Notes under the pieces: model-generated | What the model saw: the letters and a program-made list of their open reading frames with translations, nothing else | Database searches by the model: none | Told to the model about the DNA's origin: nothing | In this document: piece by piece, positions 39,076 to 48,924 of the stretch | How the letters are laid out: each line of letters opens with the position of its first letter | Numbering within the stretch: position 1 is the stretch's first letter | Source: an uncultured bacterium | Lineage (GTDB): Bacteria; Bacillota; Clostridia; Lachnospirales; Lachnospiraceae | Reading direction: 5' to 3' | DNA length: 64,000 bases | Assembly (NCBI GenBank): GCA_947243845.1 | Contig: CAMXIF010000014.1 | Location: 1-64,000, forward strand | Program-made: the position numbers and the translations under genes

Positions 39076-39537
39076 ATGTTGGGCAAAAAGACAACAGATC
39101 AGATCAATGCGAAGATCAGCAGCATTATTGGATCTGACATGATGGTGGAAGGCAATATTAAGGCAAAGGAGGCTGTCCGCGTGGAAGGCAGCGTGACTGG
39201 TGATGTAGAGACGGAAGGTGCGTTGATCATCAGTTCCACCGGCAAGGTGAAAGGGAACGTAAAGGGCAGCAATATCGTTATCGGCGGCTCCCTGGAAGGC
39301 GATCTTACTTCCAGCGGCAGAACCGAGGTGGCTTCAACTGGTAAGGTGATCGGTAATATCCGCACGAAGAGCCTGATCGTGGATGAAAATGCGGTATTCC
39401 AGGGACAGTGTATCATGAATGCCGAGGGGCTTACACCTTATGCGCAGAATACACCGGAACCGGAGCAAAATCCGGAAGAGGCTGAAAGTTTGGAACAACA
39501 GGAAAGCAAAAGAGACAACAAGTGGAATAAAAGGTAG
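39076..39537 (+). CDS. Bactofilin (polymer-forming cytoskeletal protein)
   Basis: GSDMMVEGNIKAKEAVRVEGSVTGDVETEGALIISSTGKVKGNVKGSNIVIGGSLEGDLTSSG. Confidence 0.92.
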   Translation: MLGKKTTDQINAKISSIIGSDMMVEGNIKAKEAVRVEGSVTGDVETEGALIISSTGKVKGNVKGSNIVIGGSLEGDLTSSGRTEVASTGKVIGNIRTKSLIVDENAVFQGQCIMNAEGLTPYAQNTPEPEQNPEEAESLEQQESKRDNKWNKR

Positions 39538-39601
39538 TTCTGAAACTGTGTAATGTCAGCAGATATAAGACAGGATGACAGAGAAAGGCAGAGTAAACGG
39601 T

Positions 39602-39970
39602 ATGACAAAGATCACTCTGCCCCATAACCATGGGCAAAATATAGATAAAATATTGGAAAATCTGCCAGATCAGGAAGCCTGTGCATGTACGGCAGAGATT
39701 TTTAAGCAGGTCAGCGATGGAACCAGATTGAGGATTCTTTGGCTTTTATGCCACTGTGAGGAATGTGTCAGCAATATTGCGGCCATCATGCAGATGAGTG
39801 ATCCGGCGGTATCCCATCATTTAAAACTTCTCAGGAAGAGTGGGTTGATCGTGAGCAGGAAGGACGGCAAAGAGACTTACTATAAACTGGCGGACACGGT
39901 TAAGGCTGGACTGTTACATCGTGTCTGTGAGGAAATGTTTGAGATTTCCTGTCCTTTGAAATCCAAATAG
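39602..39970 (+). CDS. ArsR/SmtB-family metalloregulator
   Basis: FKQVSDGTRLRILWLLCHCEECVSNIAAIMQMSDPAVSHHLKLLRKSGLIVSRKDGKETYYKL. Confidence 0.93.
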   Translation: MTKITLPHNHGQNIDKILENLPDQEACACTAEIFKQVSDGTRLRILWLLCHCEECVSNIAAIMQMSDPAVSHHLKLLRKSGLIVSRKDGKETYYKLADTVKAGLLHRVCEEMFEISCPLKSK

Positions 39971-40001
39971 GACGGAAGATAAGAGGAAGGATGGAAAGAG
40001 G

Positions 40002-41327
40002 TTGGATCAGATATCCTTGTTTGAAAGAGAAATGCCGCAGCCATTGGCGGCCAGACTGCGTCCACAGAATCTGGAGGATTACGTGGGGCAGACACATCTT
40101 CTTGGCAAAGGGAAGGTACTCAGACGCCTGATCGAGGGGGATCAGATATCCTCCATGATCTTCTGGGGGCCTCCGGGTGTGGGCAAGACCACCCTTGCCA
40201 GGATTATTGCCAATCAGACGAAATCTTCCTTCATTGATTTTTCAGCGGTGACTAGCGGTATCAAGGAGATCCGCACGGTCATGGAACAGGCGGAGAAGAA
40301 CCGTCAGTACGGCATCCGGACTATCCTTTTTGTGGACGAGATTCATCGGTTCAATAAGGCGCAGCAGGATGCCTTTCTGCCATTTGTGGAGAAGGGCAGC
40401 ATTGTTCTGATTGGCGCGACTACGGAGAACCCGTCTTTTGAGATCAACAGCGCTCTTTTGTCAAGGTGCAAGGTGTTTGTACTGCAGGCATTGACGACAG
40501 AGGATCTGCAGGGACTTCTTGCGCGGGCGCTGAAAGATTCCCGCGGCTTTGGCAATCAGAAGATAGTGATCCCGGAGCAGATGCTGCAGATGATTGCAGA
40601 GTTTGCTAACGGAGATGCCAGAAATGCCCTCTCCACTCTGGAGATGGTGGTGTTAAATGGTGAACTGAATGAGGAAGGGGTGATCACGGTCACCCAGGAG
40701 ACGTTGGAACAGTGCACCTCCCGGAAATCCCTTCTTTATGATAAAAAGGGAGAGGAACATTATAATCTGATTTCTGCCCTGCATAAGTCCATGCGAAACT
40801 CCGATCCCGATGCGGCAGTATACTGGCTGGCGCGGATGCTGGAGGCAGGAGAAGACCCGCTTTATGTGGCCAGACGTGTGGTGCGCTTTGCCAGTGAAGA
40901 TGTGGGATTGGCAGATCCGCAGGCGCTGCAGATTGCGGTAGCCGCCTATCAGGCCTGTCATTTCCTGGGGATGCCGGAGTGCAATGTGCATTTGAGTCAG
41001 GCAGTGATCTATGTGGCGCTGGCGCCAAAGTCGAATGCCATGGAGGTTGCCTACAATGAGGCTAAGGCGGATGCCATAGAACATCTGGCGGAACCGGTGC
41101 CGTTAGTGATCCGCAATGGCGTTACCAGTCTGATGCGGGATCTGGAGTATGGCAAAGGTTATCAGTATGCGCATGATACCGAGGAAAAAGTGACTAATAT
41201 GCAGTGTCTGCCGGATGCTTTGCTGGATCGGGAATACTATCGGCCGGCCGGTATGGGCAGAGAGGCACAGTTAAAAGAGCGGCTACAGGAGATCAAAGCG
41301 TGGAAAAAGAGTCACAGTGCAAAATGA
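40002..41327 (+). CDS. rarA: RarA/MgsA AAA+ recombination factor
   Basis: RLRPQNLEDYVGQTHLLGKGKVLRR, GPPGVGKTTLARIIA, VDEIHRFNKAQQDAFLP; TTG start. Confidence 0.95.
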   Translation: MDQISLFEREMPQPLAARLRPQNLEDYVGQTHLLGKGKVLRRLIEGDQISSMIFWGPPGVGKTTLARIIANQTKSSFIDFSAVTSGIKEIRTVMEQAEKNRQYGIRTILFVDEIHRFNKAQQDAFLPFVEKGSIVLIGATTENPSFEINSALLSRCKVFVLQALTTEDLQGLLARALKDSRGFGNQKIVIPEQMLQMIAEFANGDARNALSTLEMVVLNGELNEEGVITVTQETLEQCTSRKSLLYDKKGEEHYNLISALHKSMRNSDPDAAVYWLARMLEAGEDPLYVARRVVRFASEDVGLADPQALQIAVAAYQACHFLGMPECNVHLSQAVIYVALAPKSNAMEVAYNEAKADAIEHLAEPVPLVIRNGVTSLMRDLEYGKGYQYAHDTEEKVTNMQCLPDALLDREYYRPAGMGREAQLKERLQEIKAWKKSHSAK

Positions 41328-41411
41328 TATAATTAAAGATTATAATTAATATAATTAATATTGATTTTACTTATGACTAAAAGTGATCTATAATCATATA
41401 GTAAGAAACGG

Positions 41412-41436
41412 GGCTGGTTTTTTACAACCAGCCTTT
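41412..41436 (+). terminator. Rho-independent terminator/attenuator upstream of purA
   Basis: GGCTGGTT TTTTAC AACCAGCC TTT. Confidence 0.7.
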
Positions 41437-41505
41437 GCTAGTATTCTCAAGACAGGAGAGAAATGGCTTACGCATATATTATAAGATCACAGGAGGAATC
41501 ATCAT

Positions 41506-42801
41506 ATGGTAAAAGCAGTAGTGGGCGCCAACTGGGGCGATGAAGGCAAAGGTAAGATTACAGATATGCTGGCGCAGGAGGCAGATATCATTGTACGGTT
41601 TCAGGGCGGCGCCAACGCGGGACATACGATAGTCAACAATTATGGCAAATTTGCCCTGCATACCTTGCCTTCGGGCGTATTCTATGGTCATACCACCAGC
41701 ATTATCGGCAATGGCGTGGCGCTGAATATCCCGATTTTGATGAATGAGATCAAATCCATCACGGATAAAAATGTTCCCATGCCAAAGATTTTGGTGTCCG
41801 ACAGATGCCAGATGGTAATGCCCTATCATATTCTCTTTGACCAGTACGAGGAGGAGCGGCTGGGCGGAAAATCTTTTGGCTCCACGAAATCGGGGATTGC
41901 CCCCTTTTATTCTGATAAATTTGCGAAGATCGGTTTCCAGGTCAGCGAACTGTTTGACGAAAAACTGCTGCAGGAGAAGGCGGTGCGCATCTGTGAGACC
42001 AAGAATGTCATCTTGGAGCATTTATATCACAAACCACTGATTCAGCCGGAAGAATTGCTGACTACGTTAAGAGAGTACAGGGAAATGATAGAACCCTATG
42101 TGTGCGATGTATCTGCTTATCTGGACAAAGCACTGAAGGCGGGTAAGACAATCCTTCTGGAAGGGCAGCTTGGCACCTTGAAGGATCCCGATCATGGTAT
42201 TTATCCGATGGTGACGTCTTCTTCCACGCTGGCGGCTTACGGTGCGATCGGTGCAGGGCTGCCGCCTTATGAGATCAAACAGATTGTTACAGTATGCAAA
42301 GCTTATTCTTCTGCGGTCGGAGCCGGAGCCTTCGTGTCGGAGATATTTGGGGATGAGGCGGATGAACTGCGCAGACGCGGCGGAGACGGCGGTGAGTTCG
42401 GGGCTACTACAGGACGTCCCCGCAGGATGGGCTGGTTTGACTGTGTGGCTTCCAAATACGGATGCCGTCTGCAGGGAACTACGGATGTAGCTTTTACAGT
42501 GCTTGACGTGCTGGGCTATCTGGATGAGATTCCGGTATGCGTTGGCTACGAGGTGGATGGGGAAGTGACAACGGATTTTCCGGTCACCTGTAAATTGGAG
42601 AGGGCAAAGCCGGTGCTTAAGACAATGCCGGGATGGAACTGTGAGATCCGGGGCATTAAGAAGTATGAAGAATTGCCGGAGAATTGCCGTAACTATGTGG
42701 AGTTTATCGAGGAGCAGATAGGATATCCGATTACCATGGTGTCCAACGGACCGGGCAGGGAAGATATTATTTATAGAAAGAGTCCTCTGCAAAATCTGTA
42801 A
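41506..42801 (+). CDS. purA: Adenylosuccinate synthetase
   Basis: VVGANWGDEGKGKITDMLAQEADIIVRFQGGANAGHTI; GRPRRMGWFD. Confidence 0.97.
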   Translation: MVKAVVGANWGDEGKGKITDMLAQEADIIVRFQGGANAGHTIVNNYGKFALHTLPSGVFYGHTTSIIGNGVALNIPILMNEIKSITDKNVPMPKILVSDRCQMVMPYHILFDQYEEERLGGKSFGSTKSGIAPFYSDKFAKIGFQVSELFDEKLLQEKAVRICETKNVILEHLYHKPLIQPEELLTTLREYREMIEPYVCDVSAYLDKALKAGKTILLEGQLGTLKDPDHGIYPMVTSSSTLAAYGAIGAGLPPYEIKQIVTVCKAYSSAVGAGAFVSEIFGDEADELRRRGGDGGEFGATTGRPRRMGWFDCVASKYGCRLQGTTDVAFTVLDVLGYLDEIPVCVGYEVDGEVTTDFPVTCKLERAKPVLKTMPGWNCEIRGIKKYEELPENCRNYVEFIEEQIGYPITMVSNGPGREDIIYRKSPLQNL

Positions 42802-42836
42802 ATTAAAAGTAGATCAGGAAATGGAGAACCGAAGAA

Positions 42837-43793
42837 ATGAAAAACGGCGAAAACAGGGAAACCGGGATAGCTACTGGAAATAATGCGGGCGTGCCGGAAG
42901 AGGATGGCATCAGAAGTCGGAGGCTAGGAGAGACTCTGCCCATCCTCTATCTGGAGGCGGTGGTGTTAGTGATGGCAGGACAGATGCTGGGAGGTATCCT
43001 GATCGGCATCTTCGGCATCTGTCTGGGCAGCTATATAGAGCAGATATATGATGTCTGGTACACGGCTTCCATGTATGCGGTGTTTCTTGGTATCTGGGCC
43101 GTTACGCTGTTGTTTATCGGCATCAGCGGCAAAAGAAGAGCGATTCTCCAGACCCTGGGCAGAAAGGCTGCCGGCAATAACTGGAAGAATCTCCTGTTGG
43201 GGCTGGTGATCGGCTTTGGGATGAATGGAGTCTGTATTTTGGCGGCCAGCCTGCATCAGGATATTGCCCTGCGGTTTGAAAGCGTAAGGCCACTCTCGCT
43301 TCTGGTGATCTTTGTGATGGTATTCATCCAGTCATCGGCGGAAGAATTGGTGTGCAGGGGCTTTTTATATCAGATGCTTCTCAAAGGTTCCCGCAGGCCG
43401 GCGTTTGCCATTGTGGGCAATTCCCTGTTTTTTGCCGTGCTGCATCTTTTTAACCAGGGCGTCACGGTGCTGTCCATCCTTAATATTTTCCTGTTTGGGA
43501 TTCTGTTCTCCCTTATCGTCTATTATATGGACAGCTTGTGGTGTGCGTTTGCGCTTCATGCCATGTGGAATTTTACCCAGAATATCCTGTTCGGGCTGCC
43601 CAACAGCGGCATCGTGGTGCCTTACTCTGTGTATAAGCTTGATGCGGCATCGGCTCAGAATAGTTTTGCCTACAATGTAGGATTTGGTATCGAAGGAACT
43701 ATTCTGGCGGATGCTGTGTTACTCGTAGTCTGTGCGGCACTGTATCTGTGGGGGCACAAATATGGCAAAAAGCAGCTGGGGGTGTGGAAGTAA
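42837..43793 (+). CDS. CPBP/CAAX-type intramembrane protease
   Basis: SSAEELVCRGFLYQMLLKG (EExxxR-like), multiple TMs, ALHAMWNFTQN. Confidence 0.88.
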   Translation: MKNGENRETGIATGNNAGVPEEDGIRSRRLGETLPILYLEAVVLVMAGQMLGGILIGIFGICLGSYIEQIYDVWYTASMYAVFLGIWAVTLLFIGISGKRRAILQTLGRKAAGNNWKNLLLGLVIGFGMNGVCILAASLHQDIALRFESVRPLSLLVIFVMVFIQSSAEELVCRGFLYQMLLKGSRRPAFAIVGNSLFFAVLHLFNQGVTVLSILNIFLFGILFSLIVYYMDSLWCAFALHAMWNFTQNILFGLPNSGIVVPYSVYKLDAASAQNSFAYNVGFGIEGTILADAVLLVVCAALYLWGHKYGKKQLGVWK

Positions 43794-43811
43794 GAGCATC
43801 GGTTGCAAGAG

Positions 43812-43822
43812 TTATGTAAACT
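43812..43822 (+). repeat. XerD-arm-like motif TTATGTAAACT
   Basis: Exact 11-mer upstream of LysR gene. Confidence 0.9.
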
Positions 43823-43840
43823 AAATGCAAGTATTTGGAG

Positions 43841-43851
43841 TTATGTAAACT
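43841..43851 (+). repeat. XerD-arm-like motif TTATGTAAACT
   Basis: Exact 11-mer abutting the LysR ATG. Confidence 0.9.
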
Positions 43852-44760
43852 ATGGAAAACCTGGAATACTATAAAGTGTTCTATTATGTGGCAAAGACGG
43901 GAAGCCTGACACTGGCGGCGGGAGAACTGATGATTTCCCAGCCGGCGGTGAGTCAGTCATTGAAGCAGCTGGAAACAGCGCTTCGCACGAAGCTTTTTGT
44001 GCGGGCTTCGCGGGGGATACGGCTGACGGCGGAAGGAGAGCTTCTCTACAGTTATGTGGCCAAGGGCTGTGAACAGATTGCATTGGGGGAACAGAGGTTA
44101 AAGCAGATGCTGAATCTGGAACTGGGAGAGATTCACATTGGTGCCAGTGATATGACACTGCAGTTTTATCTGCTTCCCTATCTGGAAATCTTTCATGAGC
44201 GTTATCCGGCTATTAAGGTAAATGTCAGCAATGCCCCTACGCCGGAGACGCTGGCGAATCTGCGGGAGAATAAGATTGATCTGGGTGTGGTCAGCACACC
44301 TTTTGATCAGAGAGAAGATCTGTGTGCTGTGCAGGTGCGTGAAATAGAAGATGTGTTTGTGGCGGGCAGAAAGTTCATCCAATACAAAAATCATATGCTG
44401 GATCTGCAGGAATTGGAGAAGATGCCGATCATTTATCTGGACGGGGCTACCAGTACCAGAAATTATATGGATGCATTTCTGGTACAAAACGGAGTACATA
44501 TCCAGCCGGAGTTTCAGCTGGCTACCAGTGATATGATCGTACAGTTTGCCCTGCGTAATCTGGGAGTCGGGTGTGTGATGCGGGATTTTGCCAAGGAGTA
44601 TCTGGAAGATGGCAGGCTGTTTGAGCTGCGCTTTAACAGAATCATTCCCAAACGGCATTTCAGTGTGGTGACCAATCCCAGAAACTCTCTTTCTGCGGCG
44701 GCAAGAAATCTGATGCAGCTGATGGAGGCGGATTTTGGAGAGCAGATGGAAATAGAATAA
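43852..44760 (+). CDS. LysR-family transcriptional regulator
   Basis: LEYYKVFYYVAKTGSLTLAAGELMISQPAVSQSLKQLETAL HTH. Confidence 0.95.
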   Translation: MENLEYYKVFYYVAKTGSLTLAAGELMISQPAVSQSLKQLETALRTKLFVRASRGIRLTAEGELLYSYVAKGCEQIALGEQRLKQMLNLELGEIHIGASDMTLQFYLLPYLEIFHERYPAIKVNVSNAPTPETLANLRENKIDLGVVSTPFDQREDLCAVQVREIEDVFVAGRKFIQYKNHMLDLQELEKMPIIYLDGATSTRNYMDAFLVQNGVHIQPEFQLATSDMIVQFALRNLGVGCVMRDFAKEYLEDGRLFELRFNRIIPKRHFSVVTNPRNSLSAAARNLMQLMEADFGEQMEIE

Positions 44761-44761
44761 G

Positions 44762-44772
44762 TTATGTAAACT
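44762..44772 (+). repeat. XerD-arm-like motif TTATGTAAACT
   Basis: Exact 11-mer immediately after the LysR stop. Confidence 0.9.
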
Positions 44773-44813
44773 ATATATAACCATCCATCCTGAATGGATG
44801 AGAGAAATCATAC

Positions 44814-44824
44814 AGTTTACATAA
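44814..44824 (-). repeat. XerD-arm-like motif TTATGTAAACT
   Basis: Exact 11-mer, opposite orientation, 41 bp from previous copy. Confidence 0.9.
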
Positions 44825-44896
44825 TTTGTTGTAGAATAATAGAAAATATATTATGATAAATAGAAATCAATATAAATTAGAAAGCAGGGAGAATGT

Positions 44897-45505
44897 ATGA
44901 TTACCACAATTATATTTGATATTGGCAATGTATTGGCTGACTTTACCTGGGAGGAGCATTACAGGAGTTTTGGCTATGATGAGGAAACCTTGTTGCGGCT
45001 TGCAAACGCTACGGTTAAGAATCCGGCATGGAATGAATATGACAGAGGCGTTTTGACGGATGAGGAGATCATGCAGAAGTTTATCGAGAGTGATCCCGGA
45101 CTTGAAGATATTTTAAGAAAGGTGCTGAAGAACAAAAAGACCATGGTGCGCCGCAATGAATACGCAATTCCCTGGATCAAAGAATTACAGAAGAAAGGCT
45201 ATCGCTGCCTGTACCTGTCTAATTTTTCCAAAGCATCGGAGACAGATTGTGCGGAGGCGCTTGATTTTATTCCCTATATGGATGGGGGCATCCTGTCTTA
45301 CCGGGAAAAGGTCATTAAACCCATGCCGGAAATCTATCAACTGTTGATTGATCGATACGAACTGGTACCGGAGGAGTGTGTTTTTTTGGATGACACGGTA
45401 CGTAATCTGGAGGCGGCAGAGAAATTTGGGATTCATACAATTCATTTCCGGAACCAGGCACAGGCCATTGAGGAACTGCAGGAAATTTGTAAAACTATGC
45501 CATAA
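44897..45505 (+). CDS. HAD-family phosphatase (IA-like)
   Basis: IIFDIGNVLADFTW; LSNFSKA; VFLDDTVRNLEAA. Confidence 0.9.
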   Translation: MITTIIFDIGNVLADFTWEEHYRSFGYDEETLLRLANATVKNPAWNEYDRGVLTDEEIMQKFIESDPGLEDILRKVLKNKKTMVRRNEYAIPWIKELQKKGYRCLYLSNFSKASETDCAEALDFIPYMDGGILSYREKVIKPMPEIYQLLIDRYELVPEECVFLDDTVRNLEAAEKFGIHTIHFRNQAQAIEELQEICKTMP

Positions 45506-45571
45506 TGGCAGAGTTATTGAAACCAAATACAATATCTTAGTAAGTTCGGAATATTATGAGAGGCAGTACGG

Positions 45572-46324
45572 ATGGTGGGAGACCAGTTTGCTAGGACAAA
45601 AATTTTATTAGGAGAGGCCGCCATGGAGCGGCTTGCCGGAGCTCGGGTGGCGGTCTTTGGCATCGGCGGCGTAGGCGGCTATGTCTGTGAGGCGCTTGCC
45701 AGGAGCGGTGTGGGGGCATTGGATTTGATCGATTCCGATCAGGTAGATATAACCAATTTAAACCGGCAGATAATCGCCACGCATGAAACATTGGGGCGAT
45801 ATAAGACAGAAGTGATGCGGGAGCGGATCCTGTCGATTAACCCACAGGCTGATGTCCGGGTATATCAGTGCTTTTTCCTGCCAGAAAACGCGGAGCAGTT
45901 TCCCTTTGCACAATATGATTATGTGGTGGATGCGGTGGATACAGTGATGGCTAAGATAGAACTGGTTTTGAAGGCGAAGGAGGAAAACGTTCCTGTTATC
46001 AGCAGCATGGGCGCCGGTAATAAGCTGGACGCAGGCGCTTTTAGAGTGGCGGATATTTATGAGACGAAGGTATGTCCCCTGGCCAGAGTCATGCGCAGGG
46101 AGTTAAAGAAGCGGCATGTGGAGCATCTGAAGGTGGTGTATTCGGAGGAGGAGCCGATATGTCCGCCACAAGGAGAGATGACGGAGGCGGAAAGCGGGAA
46201 AAGCGGAGAGCGGCCAAGGATGGTTCCCGGAAGTGTGGCTTTCGTGCCGTCTGTGGCAGGGCTGATGATTGCCGGAGAAGTGGTGAAGGATTTGATTTTG
46301 GTGGGGGAGAGGAATGATAAATGA
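45572..46324 (+). CDS. tcdA: ThiF/E1-like tRNA threonylcarbamoyladenosine dehydratase
   Basis: VAVFGIGGVGGYVCEALARSGVGALDLIDSDQVDITNLNRQIIA. Confidence 0.9.
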   Translation: MVGDQFARTKILLGEAAMERLAGARVAVFGIGGVGGYVCEALARSGVGALDLIDSDQVDITNLNRQIIATHETLGRYKTEVMRERILSINPQADVRVYQCFFLPENAEQFPFAQYDYVVDAVDTVMAKIELVLKAKEENVPVISSMGAGNKLDAGAFRVADIYETKVCPLARVMRRELKKRHVEHLKVVYSEEEPICPPQGEMTEAESGKSGERPRMVPGSVAFVPSVAGLMIAGEVVKDLILVGERNDK

Positions 46325-47301
46325 AAAAGCAGAATATACAGTGTTTGCGGATTATAGGATGTTTTGGGGTTGTGCTGGTACATATGGCCGGTCAGGTGAC
46401 TTGGAAAAATCCAATCATGTCTCTTGCTGGTTATGGCTCTAAAGGAGTATATTTATTTTTCCTGATCAGTGGATATGTGACTTTCTTATCTCTTGAAAAG
46501 GTCGAGAACTTGGATTGTGTAAAATACTATAAAGGAAGAATGGTTCGTATTTTGCCTTTATATTATACTGTTATGTTGTATTGGTTTGTGCTGCACCAAT
46601 TTATTTTGAGAGATACGCCAGGGGGGGGGGTAAACTCCTATTTTAAATGGTTCAGATATGTGTTTATGGTAAATAACACGCTGCCGACTGATAATATGTT
46701 CTGGAGAAATCTCGGAACAACATGGACGATGAGTTGCTTTGCTCTTTTTTATTTGCTTGTTCCTGTGCTTAAAAAGTATATCAAAAATTTTAAGCATTCG
46801 ATTGTTTTATGGTGTATTCTGTTTGTAGCCGGAAAGGCAGTGATGAGAATCTGGAATGTTTACGGCGACTCATCAGTATTGTGCCTGCATTATTTTGTAT
46901 TTGGTATTGCCGCTTATTATGCAGTGCGTGAAGGGAGAACAAAGGAGAGAGGCTATCTTTTCCTGTGCGAAATGGGTATGCTTTTCTTATTAATGGTATA
47001 TGGATTATATGATGATACGTTTTGGCTGACTGTTTTTGGTATATTGCTGGTCACCTCAATGGATTTTACAATCCACAATAGATTTTTATCAAAAACAATT
47101 GAGGTCTTAGATGAATATACGTTTGATATTTATTTGATTCATCCATTGTTTATGGGAAGAAATTTGATTCACACATCCTTCATAGATGATAATTGGGGAA
47201 AAGTTCTTACTGTAATAATCGGGGTCACCATTACAGCATTATTGGTACATAATTTGATTGAGAAGCCAATACAAAGAAAGTATGCATCCTCTAAGAAATA
47301 G
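46321..47301 (+). CDS. Acyltransferase-3 family membrane protein
   Basis: LRIIGCFGVVLVHM, multi-TM, RMVRILPLYY; lower GC than neighbours. Confidence 0.88.
   Translation: MKKQNIQCLRIIGCFGVVLVHMAGQVTWKNPIMSLAGYGSKGVYLFFLISGYVTFLSLEKVENLDCVKYYKGRMVRILPLYYTVMLYWFVLHQFILRDTPGGGVNSYFKWFRYVFMVNNTLPTDNMFWRNLGTTWTMSCFALFYLLVPVLKKYIKNFKHSIVLWCILFVAGKAVMRIWNVYGDSSVLCLHYFVFGIAAYYAVREGRTKERGYLFLCEMGMLFLLMVYGLYDDTFWLTVFGILLVTSMDFTIHNRFLSKTIEVLDEYTFDIYLIHPLFMGRNLIHTSFIDDNWGKVLTVIIGVTITALLVHNLIEKPIQRKYASSKK
46621..46630 (+). repeat. G10 homopolymer within the acyltransferase CDS
   Basis: Direct read: cca-GGGGGGGGGG-taaactcc, encoding PGGGVNS. Confidence 0.98.
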
Positions 47302-47309
47302 TGCAAACT

Positions 47310-47350
47310 GGCATTGTTAAAAATACCAAAACTGGATATTTAACAATGCC
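47310..47350 (+). terminator. Hairpin terminator after acyltransferase
   Basis: GGCATTGTTAAA/TTTAACAATGCC, 12-bp perfect stem. Confidence 0.75.
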
Positions 47351-47468
47351 ATATTTGTATTATAATTCCTTTTCAGAAGCAGTACTGTGAAATACACTTA
47401 AATCGCAAGGTCTGCAAAACGGCGCAAGTTGCTGACCAGCATGTAAATGTTATGAAAAGGAGATTATC

Positions 47469-48344
47469 ATGAGTGAAGACAGGTATACATTAAATAAGCA
47501 GCTGGCACAGATGTTAAAAGGCGGTGTCATCATGGACGTGACCACGCCGGAACAAGCTAAGATAGCGCAGGAAGCAGGAGCCTGTGCGGTCATGGCTCTG
47601 GAGCGGATTCCGGCTGATATCCGTGCGGCCGGCGGGGTATCCAGAATGAGCGATCCTAAGATGATTAAGGGGATCCAGGAGGCAGTCTCGATTCCTGTGA
47701 TGGCTAAGTGCCGGATCGGGCATTTCGCAGAGGCCCAGATTTTAGAGGCGATAGAGATAGATTATATTGATGAGAGTGAAGTTTTATCACCGGCAGACGA
47801 TGTGTATCATATTGATAAAAAGCAGTTTAAGGTGCCTTTTGTGTGCGGGGCGAAAGATCTGGGGGAGGCACTTAGGAGAATTAATGAGGGTGCATCCATG
47901 ATCCGCACCAAAGGTGAGCCGGGTACCGGGGATGTGGTACAGGCAGTGCGTCATATGCGCAGGATGAACAGTGAGATTGCAAAGATTACCTCCATGAGAG
48001 AGGATGAACTGTATGAGGAGGCCAAGCGGCTTGCTGTGCCCTATGAGCTGGTGGTGTATGTGCATGAGCAGGGAAGGTTGCCGGTGGTGAATTTTGCGGC
48101 CGGCGGCGTGGCCACGCCTGCGGATGCGGCTTTGATGATGCAGTTGGGAGCGGAAGGTGTCTTCGTGGGATCTGGTATCTTTAAGTCCGGAAATCCGGCC
48201 AAACGTGCGGCGGCAATCGTGCAGGCCGTGACAAACTATCAGGACAGCAGAATACTGGCCGAACTGTCAGAGGATTTGGGAGAAGCGATGGTTGGTATCA
48301 ACGAGCAGGAGATAGAACTCCTGATGGCCGAACGGGGACTGTGA
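47469..48344 (+). CDS. pdxS: Pyridoxal 5'-phosphate synthase subunit PdxS
   Basis: [46 protein letters not shown]. Confidence 0.97.
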   Translation: MSEDRYTLNKQLAQMLKGGVIMDVTTPEQAKIAQEAGACAVMALERIPADIRAAGGVSRMSDPKMIKGIQEAVSIPVMAKCRIGHFAEAQILEAIEIDYIDESEVLSPADDVYHIDKKQFKVPFVCGAKDLGEALRRINEGASMIRTKGEPGTGDVVQAVRHMRRMNSEIAKITSMREDELYEEAKRLAVPYELVVYVHEQGRLPVVNFAAGGVATPADAALMMQLGAEGVFVGSGIFKSGNPAKRAAAIVQAVTNYQDSRILAELSEDLGEAMVGINEQEIELLMAERGL

Positions 48345-48345
48345 T

Positions 48346-48924
48346 ATGGAAAAGGGAAAGATAGCCGTTTTGGCCGTGCAGGGCGCTTTTGCTGAACAGA
48401 TGGAGCGAGTCAGCAGACTGGGGGCAGAATGTATCGCACTTAGACAGAAGGCAGATCTTATGCAGGATTTTGATGGGGTGATCCTGCCTGGAGGAGAGAG
48501 TACAGTCCAGGGAAAACTTCTCGTGGAATTGGGGATGCTGGAACCTTTGCGGGACAAGATTAGTAAGGGACTGCCGGTCATGGGAACTTGTGCCGGTTTG
48601 ATTCTTCTGGCGAGGGAGATTGGCAATGATGCACATGGCTGGCTGGGCACCTTGCCGGTGCGGGTACGGCGCAATGCCTACGGCAGACAACTGGGCAGTT
48701 TTCATACGGAAGGGATGGTTCGGGGAATCGGCACAGTACCCATGACTTTCATCCGTGCGCCCTATGTGGAAGAAACCGCGCAGGAAGTGGAGATACTGGC
48801 CCGGATTGAACATAGGATCGTGGCTGTACGTTATCAGAATCAACTGGGGACGGCCTTTCATCCGGAACTGGATGCAGACAACAGAATCCATGAAATGTTT
48901 CTTGCTATGTGCGAAAAGGGTTAA
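48346..48924 (+). CDS. pdxT: PdxT glutaminase subunit
   Basis: IAVLAVQGAFAEQ, LPGGESTVQGKL, MGTCAGLILLA, GTAFHPEL. Confidence 0.96.
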   Translation: MEKGKIAVLAVQGAFAEQMERVSRLGAECIALRQKADLMQDFDGVILPGGESTVQGKLLVELGMLEPLRDKISKGLPVMGTCAGLILLAREIGNDAHGWLGTLPVRVRRNAYGRQLGSFHTEGMVRGIGTVPMTFIRAPYVEETAQEVEILARIEHRIVAVRYQNQLGTAFHPELDADNRIHEMFLAMCEKG

